9,252 nt of DNA, from assembly GCA_021796135.1 (NCBI GenBank), contig JAJYOQ010000139.1, positions 1 through 9,252 of the forward strand, given 5' to 3'. How positions within the stretch are numbered: position 1 is the stretch's first letter; each line of letters begins with the position of its first letter. The notes beneath the pieces were generated by a model, which made no database searches, had not been told where the DNA came from, and worked only from the letters and a program-made list of their open reading frames with translations. Below are positions 1-6,067 of the stretch, one piece after another. The translations under genes and the position numbers were made by a program. Source of the stretch: Bacteroidota bacterium. Its GTDB lineage: Bacteria > Bacteroidota > Ignavibacteria > Ignavibacteriales > Ignavibacteriaceae.

Positions 1-368
1 GGACCAAGCTTACGTGGGGCTTCAATTCCAGCTAATTTTTCAACAGCTAACACCCAGGCAACATTATTAGACATAGGAGACAAATAATCAAGACGGTCTG
101 TATGAGGGATAAATTCGTAATAGGACATATTTTCAGCCATCTTTTCATATCCACGATGCAAATAACCAAGCTCAGGGACACAGGACATCACCGTTTCCCC
201 GTCTAGTCTAAGTAATAATCTAAGCACACCATGCGTTGCAGGATGTTGAGGGCCCATATTCAGAATCATTTCATTTTCAAGGGCATCTTCAATAGTAATA
301 TCGGTATCGGCTCCCAAAAGAGCTTCAATTATTTTCGGGTGGACATCTTCTTTTGTTAATTTCTGCAT
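1..368 (-). CDS. nuoD: NADH-quinone oxidoreductase subunit D, N-terminal part (cut by the window edge)
   Basis: This is the 49-kDa-type subunit of the peripheral arm of respiratory complex I, which with NuoB forms the quinone-reduction site at the membrane. Only the first 122 residues are visible; the family is about 400 residues, so most of the gene lies left of position 1. The call rests on the family signature GPQHPATHG (residues 39-47) followed by a GYLHRGYEK block (68-76) and DYLSPMSNN (94-102). His46 and Tyr95 align by eye with the two quinone-contacting residues of Thermus Nqo4 (His38 and Tyr87). The ATG at 368-366 is the natural start and lies 6 nt after the nuoC stop. There is no obvious Shine-Dalgarno sequence, so translation is probably coupled to nuoC. 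nuoC and nuoD are separate genes here, not the fused nuoCD of enterobacteria. Identification is secure. Confidence 0.96.
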   Translation of the reverse strand, partial: MQKLTKEDVHPKIIEALLGADTDITIEDALENEMILNMGPQHPATHGVLRLLLRLDGETVMSCVPELGYLHRGYEKMAENMSYYEFIPHTDRLDYLSPMSNNVAWVLAVEKLAGIEAPRKLG

Positions 369-374
369 AGATTT

Positions 375-863
375 TTATTTTTTTGGAAGTGGGAGTGAAC
401 CTGGAATCCCCATTAAAGGGAAATCTTTTCTTAATGGATAATATAAAAATTCCTCCGGCATGTACATTCTGCGTAAGTCAGGATGATTATTAAATTTTAT
501 CCCATACATATCATAAACTTCACGTTCCTGCCAATTTGAAGTTTTCCAAACCGAAGATACTGAATCAATATAGCAATCAGTTTCATCAACATCTGCTTTT
601 AAAACAATACGGTAATTATTTTTAAGAGAGAATATATGATAAACAACTGTAAATCTGTTTTTCGATCTTTCCCAATCAATTGCAGTGATATCTTCGCAGA
701 GATCAAAGCTAAGATCATTGTCAATTTTTAGGAATTTACAAACTTCTAAGATATACTTTTTGTCAAATATAATAGTATATTCATTTCTGTACTCGGAAAA
801 ATCAAAATGGATATTATTAAAATTGTCCGATAATTTTTTTGTAGTTAATTCTTTAAATTCCAT
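375..863 (-). CDS. nuoC: NADH-quinone oxidoreductase subunit C
   Basis: This is the 30-kDa-type subunit of complex I, a cofactor-free structural protein of the peripheral arm that packs against NuoD. The 162-residue length is normal for an unfused bacterial NuoC. The diagnostic stretch is near the C terminus: WQEREVYDMYGI (residues 111-122), then HPDLRRMYMPE (127-137) and YPLRKDFPL (142-150). This matches the family pattern of an ERE-x-x-D-M-[FY]-G-I core followed by HPDLRR. The N-terminal 100 residues are much less conserved, as is usual. The ATG at 863-861 lies 3 nt after the nuoB stop codon (TAG, 869-867), and no Shine-Dalgarno sequence precedes it, so coupled translation within the operon is likely. 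Nothing looks damaged. Confidence 0.96.
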   Translation of the reverse strand: MEFKELTTKKLSDNFNNIHFDFSEYRNEYTIIFDKKYILEVCKFLKIDNDLSFDLCEDITAIDWERSKNRFTVVYHIFSLKNNYRIVLKADVDETDCYIDSVSSVWKTSNWQEREVYDMYGIKFNNHPDLRRMYMPEEFLYYPLRKDFPLMGIPGSLPLPKK

Positions 864-866
864 ATT

Positions 867-1388
867 CTAATTATTCTGTATTACTGTTAATTCAGGTAAT
901 GGTTTATCTTGAAAATCTCTTGCTTTACTCATACCAATTTTTTCTTGTATCTGCATAAGTGCATTTATCAAGTTATCGGGTCTAGGCGGGCAGCCAGCAA
1001 GATAAATATCTACCGGCAAAAACTGGTCTATTCCTTGAACGACTGAATAAGAGCGATACATGCCTCCAGTTGATGTGCATGCGCCCATAGCAATTACCCA
1101 TTTAGGGTCAGGCATTTGATCATATATTTTTCTAACTACATGGGACATTTTATAAGTAACGGTTCCAGCAACAATCATTAAATCACATTGTCGTGGTGTA
1201 AAACGCATTACTTCAGAGCCAAAACGGGCAATATCATACTTAGGGTCTGCCGATGCCATCATTTCAATAGCACAACATGAAATACCCATTGGCATAGGCC
1301 AAACTGAGTTCTTCCTAGACCACTCAATTATTGCATCGATCTTTGTCGTAAAAAAACCATCTTGAGATAGTTTAGCTTCTAGTCCCAT
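867..1388 (-). CDS. nuoB: NADH-quinone oxidoreductase subunit B (N2 iron-sulfur subunit)
   Basis: This is the PSST-type subunit of complex I, which carries the terminal [4Fe-4S] cluster N2 that passes electrons to quinone. All four expected cluster ligands are present: the tandem Cys38-Cys39 in [10 protein letters not shown], Cys104 in MGACTSTGG and Cys133 in AGCPPRP. The surrounding blocks ([21 protein letters not shown] at 55-75 and a GTVTYKM segment at 75-81) are standard for the family, and 173 residues is a typical length. The ATG (1388-1386) lies inside the end of nuoA, giving a 10-nt overlap. An AAAGGCGG stretch just upstream could serve as ribosome binding site. The overlap and gene order indicate one operon with nuoA, nuoC and nuoD. 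Confidence 0.98.
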   Translation of the reverse strand: MGLEAKLSQDGFFTTKIDAIIEWSRKNSVWPMPMGISCCAIEMMASADPKYDIARFGSEVMRFTPRQCDLMIVAGTVTYKMSHVVRKIYDQMPDPKWVIAMGACTSTGGMYRSYSVVQGIDQFLPVDIYLAGCPPRPDNLINALMQIQEKIGMSKARDFQDKPLPELTVIQNN

Positions 1389-1747
1389 TTGAAGCCGCCT
1401 TTCTTAAAAACATATAAATATCCCAATTCCAACACTATTAAGAAAATTATCATAGAGATAAAGACTGATATCCCATTGGTTAGGAATAAACTTTTGAATT
1501 GGACAGCCCAAGGGTATACAAAAATTACTTCGAGGTCAAAAATTATAAAAAACATTGCCACTAAATAATATTTAACAGATATTCTTTCACTAGTGGTTCC
1601 AACCGGCTTCATGCCGCTTTCATAAGTTGATTGCTTGCTTGGATTTGGTCTTTTAGGACCAAAAATATTTGAAGAGAAGACGGTAGCAACTGCAAAAATA
1701 ATTGCAACAGCAATAACTAATAGGATAGGGATATATTGAACAATCAT
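1379..1747 (-). CDS. nuoA: NADH-quinone oxidoreductase subunit A (membrane subunit)
   Basis: This is the ND3-type membrane subunit of complex I, located where the peripheral arm meets the membrane arm near the quinone channel. The 122-residue protein has three hydrophobic segments (about residues 6-26, 60-84 and 92-114). The long loop after helix 1 contains the conserved Y-E-S-G (42-45), and helix 2 carries the acidic D71-L-E73 pair in an [12 protein letters not shown] context, both hallmarks of NuoA. The ATG at 1747-1745 has an AGGA ribosome binding site 4 nt upstream. It is the first gene of the visible nuo operon; upstream is a divergent intergenic region with a promoter candidate at 1773-1803. 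The 3' end overlaps nuoB by 10 nt. Confidence 0.97.
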   Translation of the reverse strand: MIVQYIPILLVIAVAIIFAVATVFSSNIFGPKRPNPSKQSTYESGMKPVGTTSERISVKYYLVAMFFIIFDLEVIFVYPWAVQFKSLFLTNGISVFISMIIFLIVLELGYLYVFKKGGFKWD

Positions 1748-1772
1748 TTTTTCCTAAACTTTTTTAATAAAA

Positions 1773-1803
1773 CAAAATTATCCAAAAATTGATTGATTGT
1801 CAA
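1773..1803 (-). promoter_or_regulatory. Candidate Bacteroidota-type promoter for the nuo operon
   Basis: Read on the minus strand, TTGACA (1803-1798) is followed, 20 nt after its TTG, by TAATTTTG (1780-1773). This matches the Bacteroidota housekeeping promoter consensus of a -33 TTG and a -7 TAnnTTTG. The same stretch also reads as TTGACA plus GATAAT with a 15-nt gap, a weaker sigma-70-like alternative. It lies 25 nt upstream of the nuoA start codon, which would give a short leader. In AT-rich DNA an 8-mer like this can occur by chance, so this is a position-supported prediction only. Confidence 0.45.
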
Positions 1804-1807
1804 TTTA

Positions 1808-1819
1808 AACTCGTGAGTT
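1808..1819. promoter_or_regulatory. Short dyad next to the nuoA promoter (possible operator)
   Basis: AACTC-GT-GAGTT is a perfect 5-bp inverted repeat around a 2-nt centre. It sits 4 nt upstream of the -33 TTG of the candidate nuoA promoter, where an activator commonly binds. No known regulator site is recognised, and a dyad this short may be chance. Confidence 0.2.
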
Positions 1820-1886
1820 GTATCTCAGTAACGTTCAAATTATTATTAAATTTTCTGTATTAATTCCGACTAGCTTGCTTTTTTTA

Positions 1887-1898
1887 TTTGATATCAAA
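1887..1898. promoter_or_regulatory. 12-bp perfect palindrome in the divergent intergenic region
   Basis: TTTGATATCAAA is fully self-complementary over 12 bp and lies about 90 nt upstream of the beta-CASP nuclease gene and about 85 nt upstream of the candidate nuoA promoter. It contains TTGAT and ATCAA half-sites like those of an FNR box, but without the 4-nt gap an FNR site requires. It could be an operator or simply AT-rich coincidence. Confidence 0.2.
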
Positions 1899-1987
1899 AA
1901 TTCAATCGTATTTTAATTCCCTATTGCTTTGTATTTTATAACCAAATTTTATTTAATTTAGCTATATAAAATTAAAGGTTGAATCTT

Positions 1988-2935
1988 ATGAAAATTCAAT
2001 TTATAGGCGCTGATAGAACAGTAACAGGTTCCATGCACAAACTTACCATAAATAATAAAACTTATTTACTTGATTGCGGTCTTTATCAAGGTAAGCGAAA
2101 AGAAGCTTATGAAATAAATAAAAATTTTCCTTTCTTTGATCCAAAAGAAATCGATTATCTAATCCTATCTCATGCCCATATTGATCATTGTGGTAATATT
2201 CCGAACCTTGTAAAAAATGGCTTTAACGGACCTATTTACTGTACAAATGCTACAAAAGATTTAACTCAAATTATGTTGAAAGATAGCGCTCATATTCAAG
2301 TTAAAGATGTTGAATTTGTAAATAAAAAAAGAGCTAAACAAGGAAAAAACCTTTTTGAACCATTATACAATGAAAATGATGCCAACTCAGTATTCCCACT
2401 TATTCAAGGGATTGATTACCATAAAGAGGTGAGCATCAGTGATGATGTCTCATTACAATTTTATGATGCAGGACATATTTTAGGATCAGCATTAGTCTTC
2501 TTAAAAATTAAAGAACATGGAAAGACAATATATTTTTCATTTTCCGGAGATTTAGGAAGACCCAATCTGCCTATTTTAAAAGATCCTGAGCCCATTCCTG
2601 ATGTGGACTATTTTATTTGCGAAAGTACTTATGGCGGTCGTTTACATGATAAAATCGAAGGAAGTGAAGCAAAGCTAACGGAAGTAATAAAAAAAGCTGT
2701 TGAGCGAAAAGGGAAAATAATAGTTCCTTCGTTCAGTGTCGGCAGGACTCAGGAATTAGTATATTCTATTCATAAAATTTTTGAGAATAAATTAGCAACT
2801 AGAATTCCTATTTATGTTGATAGCCCGCTTTCAACTAATGCAACAGAGATATTTAGAGAACATCCTGAATTTTTGATGAAGATACTGTTAATTTTATTAA
2901 AAAGTATAACGATCCATTTGGTTTTAATCAATTGA
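1988..2935 (+). CDS. Beta-CASP nuclease, N-terminal fragment (MBL fold plus start of beta-CASP)
   Basis: This frame carries the catalytic metal site. The HxHxDH motif is SHAHIDHCG (His62, His64, Asp66, His67), the next ligand is His163 in DAGHILGS, and Asp188 in SGDLGRP is the bridging aspartate. The beta-CASP motif A region is CESTYGG (Glu212), followed by VPSFSVGRTQE (246-256). Such enzymes hydrolyse RNA phosphodiester bonds with two zinc ions in the cytoplasm. I choose the ATG at 1988, which has an AAAGG site ending 9 nt upstream. A TTG at 1979 is also in frame but abuts that ribosome site and would add only three residues. The last 23 codons, after position 2872, are out-of-frame sequence (MKILLILLK and onward) ending at a TGA at 2933-2935. 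Alone, this fragment lacks motifs B and C and the last metal-ligand His, so it should be inactive. Confidence 0.85.
   Translation: MKIQFIGADRTVTGSMHKLTINNKTYLLDCGLYQGKRKEAYEINKNFPFFDPKEIDYLILSHAHIDHCGNIPNLVKNGFNGPIYCTNATKDLTQIMLKDSAHIQVKDVEFVNKKRAKQGKNLFEPLYNENDANSVFPLIQGIDYHKEVSISDDVSLQFYDAGHILGSALVFLKIKEHGKTIYFSFSGDLGRPNLPILKDPEPIPDVDYFICESTYGGRLHDKIEGSEAKLTEVIKKAVERKGKIIVPSFSVGRTQELVYSIHKIFENKLATRIPIYVDSPLSTNATEIFREHPEFLMKILLILLKSITIHLVLIN
2870..2874 (+). other. Frameshift point (five-T run, one T short)
   Basis: GAA-TTT-TTG-ATG in the left frame becomes GAA-TTT-TTT-GAT-GAA if one T is added, converting E-F-L-M into E-F-F-D-E and rejoining the family sequence. A ribosome would need a -1 shift here. 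The context A-TTT-TTG is not a standard X-XXY-YYZ slippery heptamer, and five T residues is short for transcriptional slippage. Both points favour a mutation or a base-calling error. Confidence 0.8.
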
Positions 2936-3384
2936 CATATATTACAAATGTTGATGATTCGAAGAGTTTGAATGATTTACCCGGCCCAATGATGATTATT
3001 TCGGCTTCAGGTATGGCTGAAACTGGACGCATACTGCATCACTTAGCAAATAATATAGAAAACTCTAAAAATATAATCCTTATGGTAGGATATTGCGCAG
3101 AAAATACACTTGGTAAAAAGTTAATAGATAAAGCTTCTGAAGTTAAAATATTTGGTGAAGAATATAAAGTTAAAGCAGAAGTAATTGTCATGAACTCATT
3201 TTCAGCTCATGCTGATTCTAATGAATTAACAGATTATGCTTCAAAATTAAATAAAGAAAAAATGAAAAATATTTTTCTTGTACACGGAGACTATGATCAA
3301 CAGCTTAAATTTTCCGCAAGATTAAAAATATCCGGATTTAATAATATTTCAATCCCTTCTCGAGGGGATGTTTTTGAAATTTAA
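2932..3384 (+). CDS. Beta-CASP nuclease, C-terminal fragment (motifs B and C)
   Basis: This frame supplies the other half of the enzyme: motif B in ISASGMAETGRILHHL (His352 of the reconstructed protein), motif C in SFSAHAD (His408) and the closing FLVHGD (His433), which completes the metal site. The open frame really begins at 2869, directly at the frameshift, and the stretch before 2932 (FDEDTVNFI and so on) is family sequence, so this is not a naturally separate gene. The first usable start codon is a TTG at 2932, which overlaps the TGA of the upstream fragment as TTGA. Reinitiation there is conceivable, but no Shine-Dalgarno sequence is seen. The stop is TAA at 3382-3384. The next gene starts 58 nt downstream. 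Confidence 0.8.
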   Translation: MTYITNVDDSKSLNDLPGPMMIISASGMAETGRILHHLANNIENSKNIILMVGYCAENTLGKKLIDKASEVKIFGEEYKVKAEVIVMNSFSAHADSNELTDYASKLNKEKMKNIFLVHGDYDQQLKFSARLKISGFNNISIPSRGDVFEI

Positions 3385-3442
3385 TATTTTTATTGTTTTT
3401 TAAAACTTTTATTGGTTTTCAAGAAGTTACAGCAAAGATAAT

Positions 3443-5398
3443 TTGAAGCAAAATCACTATAATATAAAGGAAAATTTATTCCCAATAAATCTATTTCCCA
3501 TTTGCAGCAAAGTAACATTTTTATTTTTGCTTTTTTATTCAAGCATTAATGCACAGCAGCAAATTGATAGTCTTGATTTTATCCAAACCGCATCTCCTCA
3601 GAATAATCTCGCAATCGGTTTTAGCAAGCAATTAAATATTTATAATTTTAATACTTTTTTACAATTTCACAAAAATTTTAATCCTCTTCTGCTTGATATT
3701 TCAGAAAATTATAATTCAACTTTTATAAAGTCGGATCAAAATAGTACAAGAGATGTACATTTCCTTTCAGCATCTTCTAATTATTTTATTTTACCTGATT
3801 TAAGCCTCGGGTTATTATTAAATAATAATATCTTCTCAGACAGCCGACAAATTGATATAAGCCAAGCATCCTCTTCAAGCATGACAGCTTTTAGTCAAAT
3901 TAAGCCCCTAGATAAAGTCATAATTGTTCCTTTCGGAGGTTATACAAGCAATCAACAAATCGGAGAGGTTGATAATGGTTTTGTATATGGAGGCGAAGGA
4001 TTGCTTAATAATTATTCATTTTCTGATACAAAACTATCGACACAGCTAAAATTCAAAAATGAAGATATTTCTCCGCGCAAAAATACATTACGATATATTA
4101 ATTTTTCTGCTATAAGTATTTTAAATGAGAATGTCTTAAATAACATCACTTATCAATACATGGAAAATAGAAAAGATTTTTATTTTGCTGCTGACTCCAT
4201 TACTTCAGCCCAATATGATATTATTAACAACATTCAAAGCAGAATTGAAACTGATAATATTTTTCAAGATCAATTTAAGGTCAATAAATTGCTTGACGTC
4301 TTTTCGCAGTTAATTACCGGAACTGTATCATGGAGAACAATCGATAGAGATACGAGGTATCGTTCAACTTTGCAGCCCTCTTCTTCAATATTTGACACTA
4401 AAGTAAACGAAATGCATTTAGGATTAGAATCAATTACTTCGTATAACTACGGGAAATTTTACGGAAAGATCAGATTAAGTTATTCAGAACGTGATGAAAA
4501 CCATATTGTTAAAAATTTCATAGGAATAAACCCGATATTTTACCAAGAGAGAGTTGATATTGAAAGCCGAAATAATAATATTGCAAAAAGAATTTCATTA
4601 TCAATTTTAGGTAATTATAATATTTCTGAAAGTGATAATATATTCTTTAGCTTTTTACAAAATAAGTTAAGATATGATACTCCTAGCCCTCAGAACTATG
4701 ATGATAGAGACGAATTATTATCAATTTTCAGGATAAAATATATTAAAACTTTAACTCCTTTTTTTGATGTTTTTATAAATTTAGAAGGTACTCTTAATCA
4801 TATTGTTTATATTTTTTCAGAATCTAGTTCTAATAACAATATTAATCGCATAATAAAGCTTGAATCTGGAGGAGATTATGAAGGAAAATACTTTTCAACT
4901 ACAAATAGTTTCAGCGTGATGGCTAATTATACAGTATATGATTTTGAAGATATAAATCCTAATTACAGGAGTTTTTCATTCAGACAATTTTCAGCTAATG
5001 ATTCTTCAAGAGTAATATTAGATGATAACTTAAACTTTCTACTTAATGGTTATATAAAGCTTAGTGAACAAGGAGATTTAAAGTGGGCATCATTTAGCAC
5101 GCATCCTACCCGCTATTTAGAAGAGATTTACTTGGAACCAAAATTCGTTACTTTTTTTAATAATTTAAGTTTTTCATTAGGTGCAAGGTATTTTTCATTA
5201 AGTACCTTTGACTATCAGGGATCTCAGAAAATACTAAATTCAAGATATGTCAGCATCGGACCATTAACTGAGTTTTCTTTATCTCTAAATGACCGAGTGG
5301 ACATATTTTTGACGGGATGGTACGGTTTTATTAAAATTACAAATCTTGCTGACAGTCAGCAAGCTAATCTTAATTTAAAAATGAATTGGTTATTTTAA
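3443..5398 (+). CDS. Outer-membrane beta-barrel protein of unknown function
   Basis: I do not recognise the family. A basic N-region is followed by a hydrophobic core (TFLFLLFYSS, residues 25-34) and a likely signal-peptidase site after INA (Ala37), so the protein is exported. The rest shows short amphipathic beta-strands rich in alternating aromatic and polar residues, separated by Asn/Ser/Asp-rich loops, and ends in MNWLF; a terminal Phe is the usual beta-signal for BAM-mediated insertion. No TonB box, plug domain, OmpA domain or T9SS C-terminal sorting domain is visible. It resembles the lineage-specific barrels of Bacteroidota and Ignavibacteria, which could be porins, transport channels or structural proteins. 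The TTG at 3443 is the only canonical start before the hydrophobic core. It has no good Shine-Dalgarno sequence and gives an unusually long, 24-residue n-region containing a repeated LFPI, so the start is uncertain. It lies 58 nt after the nuclease gene and 53 nt before the ATPase gene. Confidence 0.75.
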   Translation: MKQNHYNIKENLFPINLFPICSKVTFLFLLFYSSINAQQQIDSLDFIQTASPQNNLAIGFSKQLNIYNFNTFLQFHKNFNPLLLDISENYNSTFIKSDQNSTRDVHFLSASSNYFILPDLSLGLLLNNNIFSDSRQIDISQASSSSMTAFSQIKPLDKVIIVPFGGYTSNQQIGEVDNGFVYGGEGLLNNYSFSDTKLSTQLKFKNEDISPRKNTLRYINFSAISILNENVLNNITYQYMENRKDFYFAADSITSAQYDIINNIQSRIETDNIFQDQFKVNKLLDVFSQLITGTVSWRTIDRDTRYRSTLQPSSSIFDTKVNEMHLGLESITSYNYGKFYGKIRLSYSERDENHIVKNFIGINPIFYQERVDIESRNNNIAKRISLSILGNYNISESDNIFFSFLQNKLRYDTPSPQNYDDRDELLSIFRIKYIKTLTPFFDVFINLEGTLNHIVYIFSESSSNNNINRIIKLESGGDYEGKYFSTTNSFSVMANYTVYDFEDINPNYRSFSFRQFSANDSSRVILDDNLNFLLNGYIKLSEQGDLKWASFSTHPTRYLEEIYLEPKFVTFFNNLSFSLGARYFSLSTFDYQGSQKILNSRYVSIGPLTEFSLSLNDRVDIFLTGWYGFIKITNLADSQQANLNLKMNWLF

Positions 5399-5451
5399 AA
5401 TTGAATAAGTTATAAATTTTATTATTTTGTAATTCAAAAATTGGAAAAGAT

Positions 5452-5862
5452 TTGGCAGAGAAAAATTATTACCTCGAAATAGAAAGCGATCCAAATAATT
5501 TAATTACGGTTGAAGAATTTGTAAACTATTTTACGGTAGACTTAAATATTAATCCAGATAAGCTTTCAGGATTACTTTTAGCAGTTACGGAAGCAACTAC
5601 AAATGCTATTATTCATGCTAATAAGTGTGATATTAATAAAAAAGTCAAAATAAAAGTCGAATTAATTGAGAGACAACTTTTTATCCATATTTTTGATGAA
5701 GGCAAAGGTTTTGACCCTTCAAAAGTTCCTGATCCAACTCAACCTGAAAATTTGCTTAAGGATTCAGGTCGTGGATTATATTTAATGAAAGTATACATGG
5801 ATGATTTAAAGTATAATGTTACAAGTGAAGGAACCGAAACAATATTAGTTTTAAATATTTAA
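5452..5862 (+). CDS. RsbW-type ATP-binding protein (anti-sigma factor or serine kinase family)
   Basis: This is a stand-alone GHKL/HATPase_c_2 domain of 136 residues, the size of RsbW and SpoIIAB. The N-box is EATTNAIIHAN (Glu47, Asn51, His55), the G1 box DEGKGFD (82-88, with Asp82, Gly84 and Gly86), the G2 box SGRGLYLM (105-112) and a final GTE turn (127-129). Family members bind a sigma factor and release it when they bind, or phosphorylate, a STAS-domain antagonist; the protein is cytoplasmic. Which partner this one uses cannot be told, as no sigma factor, STAS or PP2C gene is nearby. The start is a TTG at 5452 with GGAAAAG just upstream, and there is no in-frame ATG or GTG early enough. 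It follows the barrel gene by 53 nt and may share its transcript. The family is clear; the cellular role is not. Confidence 0.88.
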   Translation: MAEKNYYLEIESDPNNLITVEEFVNYFTVDLNINPDKLSGLLLAVTEATTNAIIHANKCDINKKVKIKVELIERQLFIHIFDEGKGFDPSKVPDPTQPENLLKDSGRGLYLMKVYMDDLKYNVTSEGTETILVLNI

Positions 5863-6029
5863 GTGGATTCTTTTTCATTAAAAGATTCATATTCCCCTGC
5901 CATTACAATTCTTATTTTTTAATTTCTCATTAAACTTCGTTATTTTTAAAATCATAAGTTAATACTTCAAAGCAATAAATAGATTTATTGAATTTTGAAG
6001 GACAAGTCTCAACCAGACATGTAGAATAA

Positions 6030-6045
6030 TACCGTATCAACGGTA
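6030..6045 (+). promoter_or_regulatory. Small hairpin in the mdh leader
   Basis: TACCGT-ATCA-ACGGTA is a perfect 6-bp inverted repeat with a 4-nt loop, ending 9 nt before the mdh Shine-Dalgarno sequence (AAGGAG, 6055-6060). It is the GC-richest part of the 205-nt gap between the ATPase gene and mdh. It could be an operator or an RNA hairpin affecting leader stability. No convincing promoter was found in the gap; GAATTTTG at 5990-5997 is one mismatch from TAnnTTTG but lacks a well-placed TTG. Confidence 0.35.
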
Positions 6046-6067
6046 AATAATTTTAAGGAGAAATATT

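Larger units (their letters stand above)
1988..3384 (+). pseudogene. Metallo-beta-lactamase/beta-CASP nuclease gene, interrupted by one frameshift
   Basis: Two adjacent frames together encode one complete member of the MBL-fold beta-CASP family (COG1236 type: RNA-processing exonuclease, related to the CPSF-73 and RNase J group). The left frame loses homology after HPEF (residues 292-295, ending at 2872). Inserting one T in the five-T run at 2870-2874 joins it to the right frame and restores FDEDTVNFIKKYNDPFGF, a segment characteristic of the family at this point. The repaired product would be 465 residues, the normal family length, with the active-site set complete. No other stop or defect is visible. 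The break may be a sequencing or assembly error in a homopolymer, a recent inactivating mutation or, less likely, programmed slippage; the sequence alone cannot decide. It heads a possible unit with the two downstream plus-strand genes. Confidence 0.8.

Noticed and set aside
685..870. Plus-strand open frame of 61 codons inside nuoC
   Set aside because: It lies fully antisense to a well-conserved complex I gene, and its translation has no domain or composition of its own.
1928..1961. TTTG...TAATTTAG as a promoter for the beta-CASP gene
   Set aside because: The -7 element has a mismatch at a key position and the gap is 22 nt; too weak to list as a feature in such AT-rich DNA.
2869..2880. Programmed -1 frameshifting as the default explanation of the split nuclease
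   Set aside because: There is no canonical slippery heptamer and no clear downstream stem-loop; a homopolymer error or mutation explains it more simply.
5869..5885. TCTTTT-TCATT-AAAAGA hairpin just after the ATPase stop codon
   Set aside because: The stem is almost entirely A-T pairs and no T tract follows, so it is not a credible terminator.
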